Below, in pieces: positions 16,776 to 24,083 of a DNA stretch of 64,000 bases (the stretch's first letter is position 1; every line of letters starts with the position of its first letter). A program made the position numbers and the translations under genes. The DNA is from Halolamina sp. CBA1230 (GTDB lineage: Archaea; Halobacteriota; Halobacteria; Halobacteriales; Haloferacaceae), in the NCBI RefSeq assembly GCF_002025255.2, contig NZ_CP054587.1, positions 2,108,001-2,172,000 of the forward strand, written 5' to 3'. A model generated the notes under the pieces. The model was not told where the DNA came from. It did no database searches and was given only the letters and a program-made list of their open reading frames with translations.

Positions 16776-17120
16776 ATGGCCGAATGGCGGTTTCTCCTCG
16801 ACGAGAACGTCGACCCGAAGGTGGCAAACTACCTCGAGAAAGAGGATCTGTTCGCCGTCCACGTTCGGGAGACGGTCGGGCAGGGAGCAGACGACGAGGA
16901 CGACGTGCTCCCATACGCTCGAGAAAACGACCTCGTCGTCGTCACGAGCGACGTGAAAGACTTCGGTGCGATCCCGAGTGAGGCGCACGCTGGTGTCGTG
17001 CTGCTCTACGACGATACGATGCCCGCCTATCAGGTCGCGTCCGCGCTTCTCACGATGGTCGACGCGTATCCGAGTCGGGACGCGTTCGCAGGCCGGGAAG
17101 AACTCGACTCGTGGAGTTGA
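16776..17120 (+). CDS. DUF5615 PIN-like nuclease, predicted toxin
   Basis: A 114-residue PIN-like protein. RFLLDENVDPKVANYLEKE carries the first acidic residues, and VVVTSDVKDFGAIPSE the second acidic cluster, matching the DUF5615/Mut7-C-like fold. With the DUF433 gene directly upstream it forms a type II toxin-antitoxin pair. The RNA target is unknown. It ends 11 bases from the convergent M28 peptidase stop. Confidence 0.82.
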   Translation: MAEWRFLLDENVDPKVANYLEKEDLFAVHVRETVGQGADDEDDVLPYARENDLVVVTSDVKDFGAIPSEAHAGVVLLYDDTMPAYQVASALLTMVDAYPSRDAFAGREELDSWS

Positions 17121-17131
17121 ATCGACCCGCC

Positions 17132-18451
17132 CTACTCCCACCCCTCGGGCCACAGCGACGCCGCCTTCATCCCCGTCTCGAAGTCGAGCTCCCGGAACGC
17201 CTCGACCAGCTCCTCTTGCTCCAGCCGCTCGGCGTCGGTCGACGCCAGCTCGTCGACCAGTAGCGCGGTCAGCACGCCGTGTTCCCGGAGGTTCCGCTCG
17301 TCGACCTTGTCCCGCGTGTCGGCGTGGGTGTGCCCCCAGCCGCGGCCGCGCTCCCCGCTGTCGCTGTGGAGTTGGACCGACGGGACGCCCGCGCGGACGA
17401 ACGGCCACTGGTCGCTGAACGGGTGGGGGTCGGACTCCACCTCGATCGGCTGGTTCGCGCGTTCGCTCACGCGCTCGACGGCCGCGCCGGTCGACTCGGA
17501 GGTGTGGGTAAGCGCGACTAGGTCGCGGAACCGCCCGCCGCCGTCGACGTTCACCACCGCGGCGACGTCCTCCTTGTCGACCGACTCCGCGAGGTGTTCC
17601 GCGCCGAGTAGCCCCACCTCCTCGCAGCCGACGGCGACGACGCGCACGCCGCGGTCCAGTTCGTTCTCGGCCTCGCTGAGCAGGCGCGCGGCCGTGAGCA
17701 CCGTCGCGACGCCGCAGCCGTTGTCCAGCGCGCCCTCCGCGATGTCGTGGCCGTCGTAGTGGGCGAGCAGCAGGAGCTCCTCGTCCGTCTCGGGGCCGAG
17801 CCGTCCCTGCACGTTCTGGCTTTGGCCGGTCGTCGTCTCGGCGTCGACGGTGAGGCGGACGCTGGCGTCGTCCTCCGCGAATTCTGTCAGCCACGCGCCG
17901 GTCTCCTTGCTCACGCCGACCGCGGGCGCCTCGGCCTCGCGGCCGAACGTGAGCGACCCAGTCGGTGGTAGCTGGCCGGGGACGTGGTTGACGAACACGA
18001 ACGCCTCGGCGCCCTGGCCGATCGCGTAACCGAACTTCTCCATCCGGTGGATGAACCGGCCGCCCTCCGGCGTCGTGGTCGAGGCGACGACGACCTTCCC
18101 CTCGACGTCGAGGTCGTCGATCTCCTCGGGCGTGCCGTAGCCCGCGTCGACTAGTTCGCCCTCCACCTCGCCCGCCGGCGAGTACGGGAGCGCGACCGTC
18201 TCGAACTCCCGCTCGACCGGCCCGTGAACGCGGAGCGAGGAGTCGCCGCGCTGCCAGGCCTGCATCTCGAAGGGGTCCTGTTCGACCTCGCGGACGCCCG
18301 CGTCGCGGAACGCGTCGGCGACGACCTCGGCGGCCCGGGCCTCCCCTTCGCTCCCGCCCATCCGGCTCCCGATGGCGGTGAGGTCGGTGAGGAACTCCCC
18401 CGGCCGCTCGTCGGTCCACGTCCGCCCGATCGCGGCGTCGAATCCGTCCAT
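17132..18451 (-). CDS. M28 family zinc aminopeptidase
   Basis: A 439-residue peptidase. A PA-type insert lies around residues 100-200 (VEGKVVVASTTTPEGGRFI). The M28 metal ligands are visible in order: HYDGHD, GALDNGCG, CEEVGLLG, NVDGGG and GWGHTHADTRDK. It has no signal peptide, so it is probably a cytoplasmic exopeptidase. ATG at 18451 starts the conserved protein; a far longer open frame continuing upstream is the antisense shadow of pepF. Confidence 0.88.
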   Translation of the reverse strand: MDGFDAAIGRTWTDERPGEFLTDLTAIGSRMGGSEGEARAAEVVADAFRDAGVREVEQDPFEMQAWQRGDSSLRVHGPVEREFETVALPYSPAGEVEGELVDAGYGTPEEIDDLDVEGKVVVASTTTPEGGRFIHRMEKFGYAIGQGAEAFVFVNHVPGQLPPTGSLTFGREAEAPAVGVSKETGAWLTEFAEDDASVRLTVDAETTTGQSQNVQGRLGPETDEELLLLAHYDGHDIAEGALDNGCGVATVLTAARLLSEAENELDRGVRVVAVGCEEVGLLGAEHLAESVDKEDVAAVVNVDGGGRFRDLVALTHTSESTGAAVERVSERANQPIEVESDPHPFSDQWPFVRAGVPSVQLHSDSGERGRGWGHTHADTRDKVDERNLREHGVLTALLVDELASTDAERLEQEELVEAFRELDFETGMKAASLWPEGWE

Positions 18452-18595
18452 GCTCCGGCGTGTGTAAGCGCGACGCAAAGTCGTTCCGACCGGCGACGAC
18501 GCGCCCGCTCGGAAGCAGCAAGAACCGCCGAGGGACGCCGCTTCGCCGCCTGAAGTGCGAAGACTTACCACCTGATCCGACACTACGGACCCACG

Positions 18596-20395
18596 ATGAG
18601 TACCGTCCCCGAACGCGAGGATATCGAGGAGGAGTACAAGTGGGATCTGGCGTCGATCTTCCCCGACGAGGAGGCCTGGGAGGAAGCCTACGACGACGTG
18701 GAAGCGCGCATCGACGACCTGCGGGAGTACGAGGGTCGGGCGACTGAAAGCGCCGAGACGCTGGCCGAACTGCTCGAGCAGTACGAGGACGTGATGCGCG
18801 ACGTGTCGAAAGTCGCCGCCTACGCCCGCCTGCGCTCCGCCGAGGACACCCGGAACCAGGAGTACCAGGCGCTCGCCGCCAAGGCCGAGTCGCTGCAGTC
18901 CGACGCCTCCAGCGCGACCAGCTTCCTCGAACCCGAGCTCCAGGAGCTCGACTGGGAGGAGGTCGAGGCGCTGATGGACGAGGAGCCCGCGCTCGAGGAG
19001 TACGAGCACTACTTCGACGACGCGCTGCGGATGAAACCGCACACGCGCTCTTCCGAAGTAGAGGAGCTCCTCGCGGACCTCTCGGAGGTCACGGGCGCGC
19101 CGTCGGACATCTACGGGATGCTCTCGAACGCCGACCTCACGTTCCCCACCGTCGAGCAGCCCGACGGCGAGGAGGTAGAGATCACCCAGAGCAACTTCAC
19201 GAAGCTCCAGAAACACGAGAACCGCGAGTTCCGCCGCGAGGTGTACGAGCAGTACTACGAGACGTGGGACGACTACCGCAACACGGTCGGCACCGCCCTC
19301 CAGAACAGCACGAAGAAGGACGTGAAGCTCGCCGAGGCGCGGAACTACGACACCGCCCGCGAGGCCGCCCTCGACGACACGAACGTGCCGACCGAGGTGT
19401 ACGACACGCTCGTCGACACGGTCCACGACAACCTCGACTACCTCCAGCGCCACGCCGACCTGAAGCGGCAGGCCCAGGGCGTCGACGAGCTCGGGATGCA
19501 CGACCTCTACACCTCGCTCACCGGCGAGGAGGGGCCCGAGATCAGCTACGAGCAGGCCAAGGAGTGGGTCGTCGAGGCGGTCGAACCGCTCGGCGAGGAG
19601 TACCAGGCCCGGATGGAGCAGGGGCTGGAGAGCCGCTGGGTCGACGTGTACGAGAACCGCGGGAAGCGCTCGGGGGCGTTCTCCTCGGGGACGTACGACA
19701 CCCAGCCGTTCATCCTGATGAACTTCCAGGACGACGTGAACTCGATGTACACGCTGGCCCACGAGCTCGGCCACTCGATGCACTCCGAGCTCGCGAGCGA
19801 GGCCCAGCCCTGGCAGTACTCCAGCTACGAGATATTCGTCGCCGAGGTCGCGAGCACGGTCAACGAGACGCTGCTCACCCACTACCTGCTCGAGAACGTC
19901 GACGACGACGAGATCCGCGCCCACGCGCTGGATCAGTACCTCGAGCGGTTCCGCTCGACGCTGTACCGCCAGACGATGTTCGCGGACTTCGAGCAGCGCA
20001 TCCACGAGCGCGCCGAGGCCGGCCAGCCGCTGACTCCCGACACGTTCGACGAGATCTACGGCGACCTGAAGGAGACGTTCTACGAAAACGCCGACGTCGA
20101 CGACCTGATCGCCAAGGAGTGGATGCGCATCCCCCACTTCTACTACAATTTTTATGTGTACCAGTACGCCACCGGCATCTCGGCGGCGGTCGCGATCGTC
20201 GAGGAGATCCGCGAGGAAGGTGAGCCCGCGGCCGCGGACTACCGTGCGGCGCTCGAAGCCGGCGGCAGCGAGTACCCCATCGACGTGCTCGACATCGCGG
20301 GTATCGACATGACCAGCGCCGAACCGATCGAGTCCGCGCTATCGGTGTACGGCGACCGGCTCGAGGACGCCGCGGACCTGCTGGATCTGGCGTAG
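18596..20395 (+). CDS. pepF: Oligoendopeptidase F (M3B metallopeptidase)
   Basis: A 599-residue zinc metallopeptidase. The active site is H389-E-L-G-H393 in LAHELGHSMHSELASEAQ, with the downstream glutamate in EIFVAEVASTVNE. The N-terminus EEYKWDLASIFPDEEAWEEA is the family hallmark. It hydrolyses short peptides in the cytoplasm and fits with the PAN ATPase gene downstream and the M28 peptidase divergently upstream as a peptide-turnover cluster. A TATA-like ACTTACCAC lies about 30 bases upstream. Confidence 0.93.
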   Translation: MSTVPEREDIEEEYKWDLASIFPDEEAWEEAYDDVEARIDDLREYEGRATESAETLAELLEQYEDVMRDVSKVAAYARLRSAEDTRNQEYQALAAKAESLQSDASSATSFLEPELQELDWEEVEALMDEEPALEEYEHYFDDALRMKPHTRSSEVEELLADLSEVTGAPSDIYGMLSNADLTFPTVEQPDGEEVEITQSNFTKLQKHENREFRREVYEQYYETWDDYRNTVGTALQNSTKKDVKLAEARNYDTAREAALDDTNVPTEVYDTLVDTVHDNLDYLQRHADLKRQAQGVDELGMHDLYTSLTGEEGPEISYEQAKEWVVEAVEPLGEEYQARMEQGLESRWVDVYENRGKRSGAFSSGTYDTQPFILMNFQDDVNSMYTLAHELGHSMHSELASEAQPWQYSSYEIFVAEVASTVNETLLTHYLLENVDDDEIRAHALDQYLERFRSTLYRQTMFADFEQRIHERAEAGQPLTPDTFDEIYGDLKETFYENADVDDLIAKEWMRIPHFYYNFYVYQYATGISAAVAIVEEIREEGEPAAADYRAALEAGGSEYPIDVLDIAGIDMTSAEPIESALSVYGDRLEDAADLLDLA

Positions 20396-20451
20396 TCGAC
20401 GCTGCCGCGGCGCCGATTCGAACCCCGGACGAGGAGATTCCCCGACCCAAA

Positions 20452-20466
20452 GGCACATTTACGCCT
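20452..20466 (+). promoter_or_regulatory. TATA-like promoter element of the PAN gene
   Basis: CACATTTACGCC is centred about 29 bases before the ATG at 20489, consistent with a leaderless transcript independent of pepF. Confidence 0.45.
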
Positions 20467-20488
20467 ACCACCAAACCCGGACAGAGAG

Positions 20489-21715
20489 ATGTCACGCAGC
20501 CCGTCCCTTCCCGACCGTCCCCGGCTCGACCTGGATCCCGAGATGTCCCAGGCCGAGCGGCTGGAGGCGATCCGGGAACATTTCGAGCGGCTCGTTCAGG
20601 TCAACGAGGAGCTGAGCGAGCGCCTCCACGACGCCGAGGGTCGCAAGGAGGAGCTCAGTGAGGAGGTCGACCAGCTCAAACGCCGGAACGAGACGCTCAA
20701 AACGTCCTCGCTCTACCTCGCGACCGTCGAGGAACTGACCGAGGACGGCGTCGTCATCAAGCAGCACGGCAACAACCAGGAGGTGCTAACCGAGCTCTCG
20801 CCCGCGTTGCAGGGGGAGGTCGAGGCGGGCGACCGCGTCGCCATCAACGACTCGTTCTCGGTGCAGGAGCTGCTCGACGACGAGACCGACGCCCGGGCAC
20901 AGGCGATGGAGGTCGAGGCGTCGCCGGACGTGGTGTACGACGACATCGGCGGGATCGACGACCAGATCCGCGAGGTGCGCGAGGCCGTCGAGGACCCGCT
21001 GATCAACGCCGAGACGTTCCGCGAGGTCGGCGTCGAGCCGCCCAGCGGCGTGCTGCTCCACGGCCCGCCGGGGACGGGGAAGACGATGCTCGCGAAGGCG
21101 GTCGCCAACGAGACCGACGCGACGTTCATCAAGATGGCCGGCTCCGAGCTGGTCCGGAAGTTCATCGGCGAGGGCGCGCGCCTCGTCCGCGACCTGTTCG
21201 AGCTCGCCGCCGAGCGCGAGCCCGCCGTCATCTTCATCGACGAGATCGACGCCGTCGCGACCACGCGGACCGACTCGAAGACCTCCGGCGACGCCGAGGT
21301 CCAGCGCACGATGATGCAGCTGCTCTCGGAGATGGACGGGTTCGACGACCGCGGCGAGGTGCGGATCATGGCCGCCACGAACCGCTTCGACATGCTCGAC
21401 GAGGCGATCCTGCGCCCCGGCCGCTTCGACCGCCTCATCGAGGTGCCCAAGCCCGACGCCGAGGGACGCAAGCGCATCCTCGAGATCCACGCGTCCGACC
21501 TCAACCTCGCTGACGACGTCGACTTCGACCGGATCGCCGAGGAGCTGGAGGAGTACTCCGGCGCCGACATCGCCGCCCTCACGACCGAGGCCGGGATGTT
21601 CGCGATCCGCGACGACCGCGAAGTCGTCCGGCTGGAGGACTTCGAGGACGCCCACAAGAAGCTCGAGGAGGCCTCGGAGGAGGCGCCGACGACCGGCCCG
21701 GTCGCGTTCCAGTAA
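20489..21715 (+). CDS. pan: Proteasome-activating nucleotidase (PAN)
   Basis: A 408-residue AAA+ ATPase. Residues about 20-70 form an acidic coiled coil, then an OB domain, then the AAA module with Walker A at 192-199 (GPPGTGKT), Walker B VIFIDEID, and the arginine-finger region ILRPGRFDRLIEVP. PAN unfolds substrates and feeds them into the 20S proteasome. The C-terminus ends VAFQ, so the docking HbYX motif has phenylalanine instead of tyrosine. Haloarchaea often have two PAN paralogues; which one this is cannot be told. Confidence 0.93.
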   Translation: MSRSPSLPDRPRLDLDPEMSQAERLEAIREHFERLVQVNEELSERLHDAEGRKEELSEEVDQLKRRNETLKTSSLYLATVEELTEDGVVIKQHGNNQEVLTELSPALQGEVEAGDRVAINDSFSVQELLDDETDARAQAMEVEASPDVVYDDIGGIDDQIREVREAVEDPLINAETFREVGVEPPSGVLLHGPPGTGKTMLAKAVANETDATFIKMAGSELVRKFIGEGARLVRDLFELAAEREPAVIFIDEIDAVATTRTDSKTSGDAEVQRTMMQLLSEMDGFDDRGEVRIMAATNRFDMLDEAILRPGRFDRLIEVPKPDAEGRKRILEIHASDLNLADDVDFDRIAEELEEYSGADIAALTTEAGMFAIRDDREVVRLEDFEDAHKKLEEASEEAPTTGPVAFQ

Positions 21716-21721
21716 CGGCCG

Positions 21722-22069
21722 ATGAGCGCCGGCGGCGACCGTCCCTCGATCACTGGGAGCCGGCCGGCCCGCGGACTGGCGATGGCGGCGCTGCTGCTGT
21801 TTCTCGGCGTGCTCGTCGTGTATCTCGACCGCCCCGGCTACACCCCGCTCCGGCTGGCGCTGTTCGCCGTCCTCGGCGGCGTTGCCGTGCTGGGCACTGC
21901 TGGGGCCGTCACCGGGCGAGCGTGGCTCGCGGCCGTCGGCGCCGGGCTGCTGGCGCTGCTCGGACTGCCCCAGGCAGTGCTCTGGGTCTTCGTGCTCCCG
22001 ATGGCGGGCGTGCTTGCCGCGGCTAGCCTGCTGATCGCGCTGGACGACCGCACGGTCGAGGAACGGTAG
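21722..22069 (+). CDS. Membrane protein of unknown function
   Basis: A 115-residue protein with about four hydrophobic segments filling residues 20-107 and short hydrophilic ends. It starts six bases after the PAN stop and is probably co-transcribed with it. No family is recognised. Confidence 0.65.
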   Translation: MSAGGDRPSITGSRPARGLAMAALLLFLGVLVVYLDRPGYTPLRLALFAVLGGVAVLGTAGAVTGRAWLAAVGAGLLALLGLPQAVLWVFVLPMAGVLAAASLLIALDDRTVEER

Positions 22070-22099
22070 CACCACAAAGCGTTTCACGGCATCGACACG

Positions 22100-22564
22100 A
22101 TGCCGGGTATGGTCCCCGGTATCCTCCCCGACATCCTGCTGTTCCTGCTGATCCTGTGGCTGTTCGACGCCGTCGCCCTCTCGCTCGTGCTGCTCTCCGG
22201 CGCGGTCCGGCGGCTGTTTCGGGCGTGGCCGACCGACTACTTCGTCCCGAACTACCTCGTCGGGGCGACCGCGTTCGCGGCCACCCACCTGCTGTGGGTG
22301 CTGTTCCCCGTCGCGCTCCACGGCGGGAGTCTGGAGCGGAACGTGCTCGCCTGGCTCGCGGGGATGACGCTGCTGAACGTGGTGCTGTGGTGGGTCGCCG
22401 TCGCGATCGTGCTCCCGCTGCTCGGCCTCTGGAGCCCGAAGGAGGGCGACGAGTACGACGGCCGGATCGCACTGACGCTCGGCACGTTCACCTACGCCGT
22501 CGCGATCGGCGTGCTGGCGCTCGTCCTCGTCGTGGTCGTCATCGCGGTCGGGTTCCCGGGCTGA
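22100..22564 (+). CDS. Membrane protein, first of two tandem paralogues
   Basis: A 154-residue protein with about four membrane segments. It shares an ordered set of motifs with the next gene: LWLFDAVAL, then a PTD, NYLVG and TAFAATHLL series, then LPLLGLWSPKEGDEYDGRIAL and a terminal FPG. The two are clearly diverged tandem duplicates. Its position downstream of PAN and the preceding membrane gene suggests one operon. Function is unknown. Confidence 0.7.
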   Translation: MPGMVPGILPDILLFLLILWLFDAVALSLVLLSGAVRRLFRAWPTDYFVPNYLVGATAFAATHLLWVLFPVALHGGSLERNVLAWLAGMTLLNVVLWWVAVAIVLPLLGLWSPKEGDEYDGRIALTLGTFTYAVAIGVLALVLVVVVIAVGFPG

Positions 22565-22604
22565 CACCCGGAAGACACTTACCGGCCCCGTCGCCCATCT
22601 CCGC

Positions 22605-23042
22605 ATGGACCCGGTCGCCCTCCCCCTCCTGCTCGGCCTCTGGCTGTTCGACGCCGCCGCGCTGGCGCCGCTGCTGCTGTTCGGATCCACGAAACGGCTG
22701 CTCGACGCCGGCCCGACGGACAGTCGCGGGGCGAACTACCTCCTCGGCGTCACGGCGTACGCGGTCGTCCACGTCCTGGTCGCGTTCGCGCCTGGGATCG
22801 TCACCGGCACGGTCGGCGGCTGGTGGCTCGTGCTCGCGACGCCCGGACTGCTCGTGGCCGCGTGGGTCACACTGGGCGTGATCGTCCCGGCGCTCGGCTG
22901 GTGGGACCCCGCCGAACCGGACGGCTGGGACGGTCGCCTTGCCCTCGGCACCGTCGCCGTCGGCTACGTCGGCGCCCTCGCGGCGCTAGGGCTGTTCGCG
23001 CTCGTCGGACTGTTCGCCGTCTTCGCGCGCTACCCCGGCTGA
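22605..23042 (+). CDS. Membrane protein, second of two tandem paralogues
   Basis: A 145-residue protein with about four membrane segments, paralogous to the gene before it: LWLFDAAAL, PTDSRGANYLLG, TAYAVVHVL, VPALGWWDPAEPDGWDGRLAL and a terminal YPG are in the same order. The spacing between the two genes is 40 bases. Function is unknown. Confidence 0.7.
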   Translation: MDPVALPLLLGLWLFDAAALAPLLLFGSTKRLLDAGPTDSRGANYLLGVTAYAVVHVLVAFAPGIVTGTVGGWWLVLATPGLLVAAWVTLGVIVPALGWWDPAEPDGWDGRLALGTVAVGYVGALAALGLFALVGLFAVFARYPG

Positions 23043-23081
23043 GTCCGTAGCCCCTTTCTCCGCGCGGCGCCGATTTCGCCC

Positions 23082-23555
23082 GTGAGCAGCAGCATCCACG
23101 TCGTCATCGGCGCCGGCACCGGCCCGACCGAGAAGGCCGCCTACGACGCCGCGCTGGCCGACGCGAACCTCCACAACTACAACCTCGTCCCGGTCTCCTC
23201 GGTCGTCCCGGCCGACGCCGAGGTGGCCGCCGCCGAGCAGGCACCGGATCTCGGCCCGGCGGGCAACCGTCTCCACGTCGTGCAGGCCGAGTCGAGTGCG
23301 GTCGGCCCGGAGACCGTCGCCGCCGGCGTGGGTTGGGCGACCGGCCCCGGCCCGGGGCTGTTCTACGAGGCCGACGCCGAGTCCGAGACCGACGTGCAGG
23401 CGCGACTGGAGGCCGGGCTGGCGGCGGGGCGGGAGCTCCGGGAGTGGACGTTCGACCACGAGGAGACGCTGATCGAGTCCGCCGAGGCGGTGCCGGGGGA
23501 GCACACGTGTGTGGTGGCGGTGGCGGCGTACGGCGAGAGCGAACCGATCTGTTGA
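23082..23555 (+). CDS. pdaD: Pyruvoyl-dependent arginine decarboxylase
   Basis: A 157-residue proenzyme from GTG at 23082. The self-cleavage site is in NLVPVSSVVP (Ser39-Ser40), where serinolysis makes the pyruvoyl group on the larger subunit. GWATGPGPGLFYEAD is another family motif. It converts arginine to agmatine, which archaea need for the agmatidine modification of tRNA-Ile2 and for polyamines. Confidence 0.9.
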   Translation: MSSSIHVVIGAGTGPTEKAAYDAALADANLHNYNLVPVSSVVPADAEVAAAEQAPDLGPAGNRLHVVQAESSAVGPETVAAGVGWATGPGPGLFYEADAESETDVQARLEAGLAAGRELREWTFDHEETLIESAEAVPGEHTCVVAVAAYGESEPIC

Positions 23556-23656
23556 GTTTTCGGTCGATTTGTTGGAGGCGTGAACGGTGGTAGCCGTACA
23601 GTGAAAACGCAGTTCTGACTTGCTTCTACCGGCAGACGAGCGGATTGGATCAGTAA

Positions 23657-23682
23657 CGCCGTGAAAGCCCCTGCCCGCTCGG
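23657..23682 (+). repeat. Solitary end of module C
   Basis: GTGAAAGCCCCTGCCCGCTC at 23661, continuing to 23682, is identical to the left terminal repeat of the complete C element 66 bases downstream, in the same orientation. Between them is unrelated sequence. It may be the scar of a second C element that was lost or truncated. Confidence 0.6.
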
Positions 23683-23726
23683 AGTTAGTTCTGTGCTCTG
23701 AGTGGCTGGTCGGCGTCAACAACACC

Positions 23727-23895
23727 GTGAAAGCCCCTGCCCGCTCGGCTCGCGCGACTCGCTGCGCTCCTCGTCGGTCACTTCGTTCCCTCCTGCGGTG
23801 CTTGCGTCGTCACCAGAAATCGGAGATTTCTGGTTGGCAGACGAGAGCTTCGCTCTCGTCAACGTCGTGCTTCGCCGAGCGGGCAGCCCCTTTCA
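23727..23895 (-). repeat. Module C element, copy 1, with double-hairpin cassette
   Basis: A 169-bp element with 22-bp terminal inverted repeats. Read inwards both ends are TGAAAGnnnCTGCCCGCTCG plus GC, where nnn is CCC at one end and GGG at the other. On the minus strand it carries the D cassette (hairpins at 23812-23834 and 23840-23860) and then a core AAGCACCGCAGG...GAGCGCAGCGAGTCGC shared with copy 2 at 32479-32637. It adjoins a partial B element. It belongs to the 528-base gap between pdaD and the DUF2298 gene, which has no plausible coding sequence. Confidence 0.8.
23812..23860 (-). repeat. Double-hairpin cassette (module D) in C copy 1
   Basis: ACCAGAAATC / GGA / GATTTCTGGT (23812-23834), five bases, then GACGAGAGC / TTC / GCTCTCGTC (23840-23860). 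The first hairpin and its flanks are nearly identical to the cassette in truA; the second stem has a different sequence but pairs fully. Confidence 0.85.
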
Positions 23896-24034
23896 GCCCC
23901 ACCCAGACCGCACAGCCCACACGCCTCCCCAGCCGACTCGGTCGCTCACGTTCGTTCGCTCCCTCGTCCCTCGCGCTGAGACGCGGCATGAAGCCGCGCC
24001 CGCTTTCGCGCCACCGCACCGCCAGCGGTCAGAG
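23896..24034 (-). repeat. Partial module B element (right portion)
   Basis: On the minus strand it contains GTGGCGCGAAAGCG, a hairpin with arms CGCGGC and GCCGCG, the conserved GCGCGAGGGACGA, TCGGCTGGGGAGG (23924-23936) and GGGCTGTGCGGTC. These are in the order seen in the complete B elements at 35343 and 57190. The left half with its terminal repeat is missing. It joins C in the same order as at 32.4 kb, so B-right plus C may travel as a unit. Confidence 0.75.
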
Positions 24035-24083
24035 AGAGGGAAGCGTCCAGAAAGACCAAAACGATCCGCGTGTACCCACATCC

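Noticed and set aside
17132-20137. A 1,001-codon minus-strand open frame
   Set aside because: Only the last 439 codons are a real protein (M28 peptidase). The rest is antisense to pepF, an artefact of GC-rich codon bias.
23661-24083. N-terminal extension of the DUF2298 gene through the repeat region
   Set aside because: The extra 141 codons translate modules C and B and contain no membrane or domain signal; the conserved protein starts at ATG 24084.
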